NCBI GenBank assembly: GCA_900758955.1
Contig: CAAETL010000034.1
Span: 1-7,555 of the forward strand
Origin: an uncultured Oscillospiraceae bacterium
Lineage (GTDB): Bacteria > Bacillota > Clostridia > Oscillospirales > Oscillospiraceae
Length of the DNA: 7,555 bases
Reading direction: 5' to 3'
Part shown: positions 1 to 5,856 of the stretch, in pieces
Position numbering within the stretch: the stretch's first letter is position 1
How the letters are laid out: every line of letters starts with the position of its first letter
The notes under the pieces: model-generated
What the model was told of the DNA's origin: nothing
What the model saw: the letters and a program-made list of their open reading frames with translations, nothing else
The model's database searches: none
Translations under genes and position numbers: made by a program

Positions 1-846
1 GTTCAAATTATGAAAGATGTATCAAAAATAAGCCTTGGGTATTGGCACTCTACTGTAATTAAGAAAGATGGTTCACTTTGGGCATGGGGAGCCAATTATT
101 GCGGAGTGTTGGGAAATGGGGGTTTTATGTATCCTAATATTATAGAGTCTAAAGGAATCCAAAATACCCCCATTAAAGTTTTAGAAAATGCCGCAATAGT
201 TGCAACTGGCAAGTATAATACCTTTGCGGCTAAAAATGACAGTTCTCTCTGGGGCTGGGGAGATAATTTATGGGGACAATTAGGAAATGAAAACTTGGGG
301 AATTATGATTTAGAAAGTGACGTTATGTGGAAATGCCAGACAATTCCACTCCAGCTTAATCCCTTGAAGGTTTCCATTCCCAGTCAATATAGTTCATCTT
401 TTGTTCCCACTGCCCAACCAGGGCAGAGTCAGGTACTAGTAAACGGTAAAACGGTCAGTTTGCAGACTTATACCACAGCAGACGATGCAGGAAACCTGAC
501 GAATTTTGTCCGTCTTCGGGACGTCGCTTCTCTGCTTAATGGTAGTGCCGCTCAGTTTAACGTGGATTGGCGGGATCAATGTATTCAAATCACTACTGGC
601 ACTCCCTACACTACTACCAATGGACTAGAGCTTACCCCCATAGTTGCGGCTGGCAGTCAATATTCCGTTAACTCAAGTCCTATTCTAATCAATAGCATTG
701 CCCGGCAACTGCAAGGCATTGTTCTTTCTGATCAGGGGGTGGGAGCACACACTTTTTATAAACTCCGGGACTTAGGCGACGCACTGGGATTTACTGTTTC
801 TTGGGACAACAAATCTCACACTGTTCTAATAGACACGGAACAATGA
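1..846 (+). CDS. RCC1-repeat protein with C-terminal stalk domain, upstream paralogue (5' truncated by window edge)
   Basis: The reading frame is open from base 1 (V-Q-I before the first Met at 10). That Met sits inside a repeat (compare 'PIKIMTNV' and 'PIKVMEDV' in the next gene), so the true start lies outside the window. Two RCC1-type blades are visible, marked by SLWAWG and SLWGWG, the second followed by GQLGNE. From about position 430 comes a domain of the 'copper amine oxidase N-terminal-like' / stalk type (PF07833-like), recognised by two R/KLRD-centred half-units: VRLRDVASLL followed by NVDW, and YKLRDLGDALGFTVSWD. Such domains occur in extracellular clostridial proteins, so the product is inferred to be secreted or wall-associated, probably a beta-propeller used for binding. 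No copper or amine oxidase catalysis is implied. The same domain order continues in the next gene, 47 bp downstream with no terminator between, so the pair is a tandem duplication and probably co-transcribed. The two C-terminal modules are clearly diverged, so the duplication is not recent. Confidence 0.85.
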   Translation, partial: VQIMKDVSKISLGYWHSTVIKKDGSLWAWGANYCGVLGNGGFMYPNIIESKGIQNTPIKVLENAAIVATGKYNTFAAKNDSSLWGWGDNLWGQLGNENLGNYDLESDVMWKCQTIPLQLNPLKVSIPSQYSSSFVPTAQPGQSQVLVNGKTVSLQTYTTADDAGNLTNFVRLRDVASLLNGSAAQFNVDWRDQCIQITTGTPYTTTNGLELTPIVAAGSQYSVNSSPILINSIARQLQGIVLSDQGVGAHTFYKLRDLGDALGFTVSWDNKSHTVLIDTEQ

Positions 847-875
847 CATTTCTCCCCTCGTTTGATACTTTAAAA

Positions 876-884
876 GGAAGGGAG
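876..884 (+). promoter_or_regulatory. Ribosome binding site that fixes the start of the second RCC1 gene
   Basis: GGAAGGGAG lies 9 nt before the ATG at 894. It decides in favour of 894 over the in-frame ATG at 801, which would overlap the upstream gene by 46 bp. Confidence 0.75.
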
Positions 885-893
885 TGGTCATAT

Positions 894-2525
894 ATGTACC
901 GATTAATTTTAATTTCTGTGCTGCTAATCTCCATCATCCTACCTGCAACACCTTCTGCATGCGCTTATGACGCAACAACTATAGGGACCCCCACCACTTT
1001 AAGTGCCGGCGGCTGGTTCACTGCTGCTGTTGACGGAAATGGCAGCCTATGGACGTGGGGCAGTAATATAGCCGGTTCTTTAGGAAATGGTACGATAGAA
1101 AATAGTGCCGTTCCCATAAAAATAATGACAAATGTTACAAGTGTAAGTGCCGGTTATGACCACGCCACTGCCATCAAAACTGACGGTTCTCTCTGGATTT
1201 GGGGAAACCACGCCTACGGGACCCTTGACACAGATAGTTCTCATGACTTAGGGATTCATTCATCCCAGAGTATACTTCCAACAAAAATTTTGGATAAGGT
1301 CGCAGCCGTGAGTGCAGGTGATTATTTCACTTTATGTATTCGTGAAGATCAATCCCTTTGGGCATGGGGGTACAATGCCTGGGGACAATTGGGTAATGGC
1401 ACTACAATCGACACAACAAGGCCTGTTGAAATTATGGAGGATATTGTGTCCGTGAGTGCGGGCACCGATCACGCCGTTGCTGTAAAAAAAGATCATAGCC
1501 TTTGGGTTTGGGGAGGCAACACAGAAGGGCAGCTTGGAAATGGTACTTCCATGAACAGTCTGGTGCCTATAAAAGTTATGGAAGACGTTTTGGTTGCCTA
1601 CGCTGGAAATCAAACAACCGCTGCCATTAAGATGGACGGCTCCCTTTGGATGTGGGGGAATGGTCAGTATGGTCAGTTGGGGGTAGACAATATAAAGGAC
1701 GATCCCCGTTACTCAACTCCCATTTGGATTATGGACGACGTTGTTTCAGTGAGCTTGGGTTCAAGTCACACAACCGCAATAAAACAAGATGGCTCTCTCT
1801 GGATATGGGGTACGAATATCCACGGACAACTTGGATCCATCTGTCCCATCTTAACAGACACTGGTAGTAATATAGTTTCAGCAATGCATAAGACGCCTAT
1901 AAAAATTATGGATGATGTCTCATGCGTTAGTACCGGTAGCGCTCATATCATTGCCAAAAGAGTTGATGGCTCATTATGGAGTTGGGGTGACAACTGGTAC
2001 GGGCAACTAGGAATGAGTGATTCCTCATATGCGAGCACATCCCCCCAGTTAAACCCAAGCCGAATATATGAACTGACACTATCTTCTACTAAAACTGCGG
2101 TGCGCAGAACACGTCAAGTTCTAGTTAATGGATTATCATATCAATTAGACACCTACACCACAGCCGACTCCATGGGAAACATGGCACACTACGTCCGCCT
2201 GCGGGATGTGGCGGCGTTACTGGACGGAACAGCTTTGCAGTTTCACGTTGACTGGGATAACCAGACCATTTTCATCACTTCCCATTCCCCTTACAGCACA
2301 AATACTGGTAGGGAACCCGCTCCTCTTTTGGCACCCAGCATCCATTACCGCGTGAACAACTCGTCCGTGAGGATCGACGGCGTAGAAAAACAATGGAAGG
2401 GTATTATTGCTACCGACCAGTGGGGTGGGACTCATACCTATTACAAACTACGGGATTTGGGGGAAGCCCTCGGGTTCACCGTTTCCTGGGATAGTGTCGT
2501 AAAAATGGTTGTTCTTACAACTTAG
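894..2525 (+). CDS. Secreted seven-repeat RCC1 beta-propeller protein with C-terminal stalk domain
   Basis: This is a 543-aa exported protein of unknown ligand. The chosen ATG at 894 has a strong ribosome binding site (GGAAGGGAG, 876-884) and begins a clean signal peptide: M-Y-R, a hydrophobic core of Leu/Ile/Val to about residue 16, then PSACA with likely cleavage after Ala24. An upstream in-frame ATG at 801 would overlap the preceding gene and bury the signal peptide. Seven RCC1-type repeats follow, each with an SLWxWG core at residues 51, 99, 154, 202, 250, 301 and 360, usually followed by GQLG(N). Spacing is 48-59 residues. Seven is the number for one closed RCC1 propeller. Residues from about 405 to 543 form a stalk domain with half-units VRLRDVAALL (434 on) and YKLRDLGEALGF (517 on), each followed by V-x-W-D and a hydrophobic strand. 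RCC1 propellers in general bind proteins, but bacterial secreted ones are poorly characterised, so function is unassigned. The gene is a paralogue of the one upstream. Confidence 0.9.
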   Translation: MYRLILISVLLISIILPATPSACAYDATTIGTPTTLSAGGWFTAAVDGNGSLWTWGSNIAGSLGNGTIENSAVPIKIMTNVTSVSAGYDHATAIKTDGSLWIWGNHAYGTLDTDSSHDLGIHSSQSILPTKILDKVAAVSAGDYFTLCIREDQSLWAWGYNAWGQLGNGTTIDTTRPVEIMEDIVSVSAGTDHAVAVKKDHSLWVWGGNTEGQLGNGTSMNSLVPIKVMEDVLVAYAGNQTTAAIKMDGSLWMWGNGQYGQLGVDNIKDDPRYSTPIWIMDDVVSVSLGSSHTTAIKQDGSLWIWGTNIHGQLGSICPILTDTGSNIVSAMHKTPIKIMDDVSCVSTGSAHIIAKRVDGSLWSWGDNWYGQLGMSDSSYASTSPQLNPSRIYELTLSSTKTAVRRTRQVLVNGLSYQLDTYTTADSMGNMAHYVRLRDVAALLDGTALQFHVDWDNQTIFITSHSPYSTNTGREPAPLLAPSIHYRVNNSSVRIDGVEKQWKGIIATDQWGGTHTYYKLRDLGEALGFTVSWDSVVKMVVLTT

Positions 2526-2541
2526 GTCTGACTATGGCAAG

Positions 2542-2573
2542 AGGACGCCACAGGTATATGCCTGTGGCGTCCT
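2542..2573 (+). terminator. Intrinsic terminator after the RCC1 gene pair
   Basis: The hairpin has a perfect 13-bp stem (AGGACGCCACAGG, 2542-2554, with CCTGTGGCGTCCT, 2561-2573) and a 6-nt loop. It begins 16 nt after the stop codon. The downstream tail TATATGTTGTTT is T-rich though interrupted. Position, stem strength and tail fit a Rho-independent terminator that ends the RCC1 transcript and isolates it from the RNA element and radical SAM gene downstream. Confidence 0.8.
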
Positions 2574-2665
2574 TATATGTTGTTTACTCAACACAATGTT
2601 ACTGCAAATCTATAATCTGATAAATTACGACAAATTGAACGGCGGCTGTCTTGAATATTTGATAT
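2574..2665. other. Non-coding stretch upstream of the structured RNA, no gene seen
   Basis: This AT-rich segment lies between the RCC1 terminator and the closing stem of the RNA. It should hold the promoter of the RNA if that is independently transcribed. TTGAAC at 2635-2640 with TTGATA at 2659-2664 (18-nt spacing) is a possible but poor sigma-A pair, so no promoter is claimed. Short open frames here have no ribosome binding site or recognisable sequence. Confidence 0.4.
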
Positions 2666-2907
2666 AGGGCGAGTAGTATAGTAGTGTAAGAGACCCGCCT
2701 TGCCATGATCCACAGTTGGGGAAAGGCGTTACGTTTCTCTGCACTTACGAGACCATAACTTGATACATACCCGGTGTGCAAGTACGCCATACTTTGTTAA
2801 GACTAACCCTAAGTGCCGTTTCCTGGGGTTTCCCAGGCGATGTGCATGATGGCAGGCCGACGAGCTGACCTGAAAGCGGTTTGATTTGAGTATACGCCTT
2901 GCGTCGG
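2666..2907 (+). ncRNA. Candidate structured RNA with closing stem and 3' pseudoknot; possibly a raiA-motif RNA
   Basis: No protein gene is supportable here, but the sequence folds by eye into a closed domain. The closing stem is AGGGC 2666-2670 / GCCTT 2896-2900, continued after a 5-nt bulge by GTATA 2676-2680 / TATAC 2891-2895. Inside are these helices: GTAAG 2686-2690 / CTTAC 2744-2748, enclosing CGCCTT 2696-2701 / AAGGCG 2723-2728; ACTTG 2758-2762 / CAAGT 2779-2783, capped by CATAC 2766-2770 / GTGTG 2774-2778; GCCAT 2786-2790 / ATGGC 2849-2853, enclosing ACTT 2791-2794 / AAGT 2811-2814 with GTTA 2796-2799 / TAAC 2804-2807, and CCTGGG 2822-2827 / CCCAGG 2832-2837; and GACC 2867-2870 / GGTT 2878-2881. 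CCGACG 2857-2862 pairs with CGTCGG 2902-2907 outside the closing stem, which makes a pseudoknot. The wobbles G2667-U2899, U2768-G2776 and G2867-U2881 pair only in the + strand RNA. The size (about 240 nt), the host group and the pseudoknot suggest the raiA motif of Bacillota, from memory only. A cis-regulatory leader or another RNA class remains possible. Confidence 0.65.
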
Positions 2908-2918
2908 AGAGAGAACCC

Positions 2919-2946
2919 CCCCTCCCTGAAATATATCAAAGAGGGG
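2919..2946 (+). terminator. Hairpin between the structured RNA and the radical SAM gene, possible weak terminator
   Basis: CCCCTC (2919-2924) pairs perfectly with GAGGGG (2941-2946) across a 16-nt AT-rich loop. The stem is followed by TTTCGAT, a very short T run, and then by a second small hairpin TTTCG-ATA-CGAAA (2947-2959). It starts 12 nt after the pseudoknot of the structured RNA, so it could form that RNA's 3' end, or an attenuator if the RNA is a leader for the downstream gene. The poor T tract makes efficient termination uncertain. Confidence 0.4.
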
Positions 2947-2996
2947 TTTCGATACGAAATCATCCCTATTGGTTTGCTAGGAATGGATACTATGAT

Positions 2997-3002
2997 AGGA
3001 GG
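2997..3002 (+). promoter_or_regulatory. Consensus ribosome binding site of the radical SAM gene
   Basis: A perfect AGGAGG lies 9 nt upstream of the ATG at 3012. It settles the start against an in-frame TTG at 2886, which lies inside the structured RNA, has no comparable site and would add 42 residues with no family-like features. Confidence 0.85.
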
Positions 3003-3011
3003 CTGGAATTT

Positions 3012-4379
3012 ATGAGTATCATTCGTTCCATCAAAAGCGCAGCGTTCAGCACTGCCGTTACCACCGCCCTGAATTATTTAGAAAAAGACCCTGAATCCAA
3101 CATCCCCAAAGTGATGAATCTTGTGGACAAAGCGGCTCCAGAAGGATTCTATGAGGAGCAACGCGCCGCGTTTCGCACCGCAATTGCGGAAAAAAATATA
3201 TGGTATGACCTGATTTTAAAATTTTATCAATTGGATGTGGGGGTTAGAAAAACCTTTTTTCAAAATTTTATCATCAATGCTTCCCTAAAGGGAACCGCCC
3301 TTCAGGATGAAAAGAGGGAACAGGAAAACTGTAATATCCCTTGGGCCATACTGCTAGATCCCACCTCCGCCTGTAACCTGCATTGCACCGGCTGCTGGGC
3401 GGCGGAATATGGAAATCAACTGAATTTAGACCTGGAGACCTTAGACGACATCATTCAGCAGGGAAAAAAGCTTGGCACCTATATGTACATCTTCACCGGC
3501 GGTGAGCCTCTGGTACGGAAAAACGATATCATCACACTTTGCATCCGTCATCCAGACTGCGAATTTCTCTCTTTTACCAACGGAACCCTGATCGACGAGG
3601 CTTTCTGTCAAGAAATGCTCCGTGTAAAAAACTTTGTTCCGGCCATCAGTTTGGAGGGCTTTGAGGCGGCCAACGACAACCGCCGGGGCGCGGGTTCCTT
3701 TGAGAAGGTAAAAACCGCCATGTCCCTGCTAAAGGAACACAAGCTGCCCTTCGGCATATCCACCTGCTATACCAGCGCCAACTATGACGAGATCAGCAGT
3801 GAGGCGTTTTATGACTTCATCATTGAGGCTGGCGCTATGTTCGTCTGGTTCTTCCACTATATGCCGGTGGGCAACGACGCGGTGCCGGACCTTCTGCCAA
3901 CTCCGGAACAGCGGCGCACTGTCTATGAGCGAGTTCGGCGGTTCCGGGAGACCAAGCCCATCTTCAGTATGGATTTTCAAAACGACGCCCAATACGTGGG
4001 CGGCTGTATCGCTGGCGGGCGCAACTACATGCACATTAACGCTGCGGGAGACGTGGAGCCCTGCGTGTTCATACACTATTCAAACGCCAACATTCACAAT
4101 TGCACCCTGTTGGAGGCCTTTAAGAGCCCAATTTTCATGGCGTATCACGACGGTCAGCCATTTCATGAAAATATGCTTCGCCCCTGTCCTATGCTGGAAA
4201 ACCCCCAGTGCCTGCGGGATATGGTGAATCGGACCGGCGCGACATCCACGGACCTGCAATCACCGGAAAGCGTGGAACACCTCTGTAGCAAATGTGACGC
4301 CTACGCCGCCCATTGGGCCCCCACCGCGGCGGAGCTGTGGGCGGCGGAGCAGGCGTCAATGGACAGAACCAAGTCATAA
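3012..4379 (+). CDS. Radical SAM protein with C-terminal SPASM-like cysteine region, substrate unknown
   Basis: This is a 455-aa cytoplasmic radical SAM enzyme. Residues 1 to about 105 are a helical N-terminal extension with conserved-looking aromatic and charged residues. The radical SAM core starts with C121-x3-C125-x2-C128 (CNLHCTGC), which binds the [4Fe-4S] cluster that cleaves S-adenosylmethionine. It is followed by the SAM-contacting GGEP (163-166), SFTNGTLID (187-195) and an SLEG segment (213-216). The C-terminal part carries extra cysteines, C332, C351 (in GDVEPC), C392, C400, C425 and C428, in the style of SPASM/twitch domains that hold one or two auxiliary clusters. SPASM enzymes often modify ribosomal peptides or activate other enzymes, but no precursor peptide, transporter or partner enzyme is visible here, and this full-length architecture is known to me only as a widespread family of unassigned role. 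The gene stands alone: the structured RNA and a hairpin precede it, and a convergent operon lies downstream. Start at ATG 3012 is set by AGGAGG. Confidence 0.88.
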   Translation: MSIIRSIKSAAFSTAVTTALNYLEKDPESNIPKVMNLVDKAAPEGFYEEQRAAFRTAIAEKNIWYDLILKFYQLDVGVRKTFFQNFIINASLKGTALQDEKREQENCNIPWAILLDPTSACNLHCTGCWAAEYGNQLNLDLETLDDIIQQGKKLGTYMYIFTGGEPLVRKNDIITLCIRHPDCEFLSFTNGTLIDEAFCQEMLRVKNFVPAISLEGFEAANDNRRGAGSFEKVKTAMSLLKEHKLPFGISTCYTSANYDEISSEAFYDFIIEAGAMFVWFFHYMPVGNDAVPDLLPTPEQRRTVYERVRRFRETKPIFSMDFQNDAQYVGGCIAGGRNYMHINAAGDVEPCVFIHYSNANIHNCTLLEAFKSPIFMAYHDGQPFHENMLRPCPMLENPQCLRDMVNRTGATSTDLQSPESVEHLCSKCDAYAAHWAPTAAELWAAEQASMDRTKS

Positions 4380-4416
4380 CCTGAATCGCAGAACCCTTAC
4401 GGGTGGGAAAATAAAA

Positions 4417-4458
4417 AACGGCGGCATAGGAGCGAAGAAACGCCCGTATGCCGCCGTT
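4417..4458 (-). terminator. Shared terminator hairpin between convergent genes, strongest for ricT
   Basis: AACGGCGGCATA (4417-4428) pairs perfectly with TATGCCGCCGTT (4447-4458), and a small inner GCG/CGC stem (4432-4434 / 4441-4443) caps it. Read on the minus strand, the stem is followed by a T-rich run (complement of the A-rich stretch 4408-4418), which is a textbook intrinsic terminator starting 9 nt after the ricT stop codon. Read on the plus strand, the A run precedes the stem and GTGTTATAG follows, so it probably also stops radical SAM transcripts, less strongly. Confidence 0.85.
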
Positions 4459-4467
4459 GTGTTATAG

Positions 4468-5817
4468 TTACGATTCTTTCCCCTCATTGGGACCCTTTTT
4501 ACCGCCGCGGTGGGGGCGACGCCGCCATCTGGGCGGATGGGGTTTCTTTTCCGTCTTCTCCCCGGCGGCCTCTGCGCCCTCCTGGGGCAAGGCCCGCTGC
4601 ATTGCCGCCTGGGACGCCGCTTTAGAGGAGCGATTTCCACGACTTGATTTGGTGGAGGACCGTTTTTTCTCCCCAGAATGACCCCCTTGTGTGGAAAAGT
4701 CCTCCCGTTTTTCGCCGGACCCTCCGCCACTGGCGTTGGGTTCAGGCTTTTTCCTCCCCGAATTTCGATAGGACCGTCTGCTCTCTTCCTGGCGCCCATC
4801 GCCACGGGATTCATTTCTCTGGCTGTTCTCGGGTTTCCGCACGCGGGGAGATCCATGGTCAGTAGACATGGAATCCTCCGCCAGGAAGGCATCCAGGGAA
4901 GCGGACATGGTCTCCTGCACCTGTTGCTCTGAATTATCTGTCACGCGGCGAAGCTTGGCCAGCTCTTCGGGGGAGGGCGCCTGATAGTTTTCCGGGCGTT
5001 TTCCCTTACCGCTGCGCACTACGCTGATCTCACTGTTGTGGTAGGTTTTGAGGGTATCCGGCTCGTTGTCCAGGCGGACCCGCACCTTTTCCCGTAAGGT
5101 GTTGGCGCTGATGATCGTGCCCACGCCGTCTGGCGTTTCCACGAAGGAATCCACCTTGGGCGCATTCTTCAGCAGATCCTCATAGGCTTCCTGCTCATAT
5201 TTCAAGCAGCACATGAGCCGTCCGCAGGTGCCGGAAATCTTGGTGGGGTTGAGGGACAAACTCTGGGTCTTAGCCATCTTGATGGAAACCGGCTGAAACT
5301 CCGTCAGGAAGGTAGCGCAGCAGAAGGGTTTTCCGCAGATGCCCAGCCCGCCTAAAAGCTTAGCCTCGTCACGAACGCCGATCTGCCGCAGCTCAATCCG
5401 GGTGTGGAAGATGGAGGCCAGGTTCTTCACCAGGGCGCGAAAATCCACCCGCCCCTCTGAGATGAAGAAAAAGAGAATTTTATTTCCCTCAAAGCTGTAC
5501 TCCACATCCACCAGCTTCATATCCAGCTGGTGCTCGGCGATTTTCTCCTGACAGATGACAAAGGCGGATTTCTCCTTTTCCCGATTACGGGCCACCACCT
5601 GTAAGTCCTGCTCCGTGGCCAGGCGGATCACGGGGCGCAAAGGGGCCACCAGTTCGCTCTCGGGCACCTCGCTGTTGCCGCGAACACACTCCCCAAATTC
5701 CAAACCCCAGGAGGTTTCCACCATTACCCCATCACCAGGCTGAACGGTCACGCCCATGGGGTCAAAATAATATTGTTTGCCTTCGCGTTTAAAGCGAATG
5801 CTGACGATCTCTGCCAT
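4468..5817 (-). CDS. ricT: PSP1-domain protein RicT (YaaT), with a long basic disordered C-terminal tail
   Basis: This is a 449-aa protein. Residues 1 to about 270 match the RicT/YaaT family: an N-terminal beta-rich part (MAEIVSIRFK... with DGVMVET), the PSP1 core including RDEAKLLGGLGICG (149-162), and the paired motifs C161-x4-C166-C167 and C198-x4-C203-C204. In Bacillus subtilis RicT forms the Y-complex with RicA and RicF, binds iron-sulfur clusters through such cysteines, and works with RNase Y in mRNA maturation; it also affects sporulation and competence. From about residue 271 to the end the sequence is low in hydrophobics and rich in Lys, Arg, Ser, Glu and Gly, ending in a Trp-Arg/Pro/Lys-rich stretch. 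The Bacillus protein, about 275 aa as I recall, lacks such a tail, which may bind RNA (inference). The start ATG at 5817 has GGGAGG 4 nt upstream. It lies 39 bp after holB, the same order as holB-yaaT in B. subtilis. Confidence 0.93.
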   Translation of the reverse strand: MAEIVSIRFKREGKQYYFDPMGVTVQPGDGVMVETSWGLEFGECVRGNSEVPESELVAPLRPVIRLATEQDLQVVARNREKEKSAFVICQEKIAEHQLDMKLVDVEYSFEGNKILFFFISEGRVDFRALVKNLASIFHTRIELRQIGVRDEAKLLGGLGICGKPFCCATFLTEFQPVSIKMAKTQSLSLNPTKISGTCGRLMCCLKYEQEAYEDLLKNAPKVDSFVETPDGVGTIISANTLREKVRVRLDNEPDTLKTYHNSEISVVRSGKGKRPENYQAPSPEELAKLRRVTDNSEQQVQETMSASLDAFLAEDSMSTDHGSPRVRKPENSQRNESRGDGRQEESRRSYRNSGRKKPEPNASGGGSGEKREDFSTQGGHSGEKKRSSTKSSRGNRSSKAASQAAMQRALPQEGAEAAGEKTEKKPHPPRWRRRPHRGGKKGPNEGKES

Positions 5818-5821
5818 AGAA

Positions 5822-5846
5822 CCTCCCGCGCGCTGCTTTGGCGCGC
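5822..5846 (-). promoter_or_regulatory. GC-rich hairpin directly abutting the ricT ribosome binding site
   Basis: In the 39-bp holB-ricT gap, GCGCGC at 5828-5833 can pair with GCGCGC at 5841-5846 around a 7-nt loop. On the minus-strand mRNA the stem is followed immediately by the ribosome binding site GGGAGG (5822-5827), which is 4 nt from the ATG. There is no T run, so it is not a terminator. It could modulate ricT translation, protect the mRNA or mark a processing site. The role is inferred from position only. Confidence 0.4.
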
Positions 5847-5856
5847 TCTCTTACAA

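Noticed and set aside
801..893. Longer start for the second RCC1 gene at ATG 801
   Set aside because: It overlaps the upstream gene, has no ribosome binding site and places 31 polar residues before a clear signal peptide that begins at 894.
2635..2664. TTGAAC / TTGATA as promoter of the structured RNA
   Set aside because: Spacing is acceptable, but the -10 match is poor and transcription would begin inside or after the first strand of the closing stem.
2599..2963. Short minus-strand open frames across the intergenic region
   Set aside because: They lack ribosome binding sites and recognisable sequence, and they overlap the structured RNA and terminator-like hairpins.
2991..2996. TATGAT resembling a -10 box, with TTGGTT at 2969 as -35
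   Set aside because: Transcription would start at or inside the AGGAGG, leaving no usable leader.
2886..3011. TTG start adding 42 residues to the radical SAM protein
   Set aside because: It lies inside the structured RNA, and AGGAGG at 2997-3002 points to the ATG at 3012.
2526..3011. Group II intron, insertion sequence remnant or CRISPR array in the large gap
   Set aside because: There is no domain V-like hairpin of the intron type, no terminal inverted repeats with target duplication, and no regularly spaced direct repeats.
3784..4227. Plus-strand open frame of 147 codons inside the radical SAM gene
   Set aside because: It is an out-of-frame shadow of a confidently identified gene, rich in Arg, Ser and Thr as expected from frame-shifted GC-rich codons.
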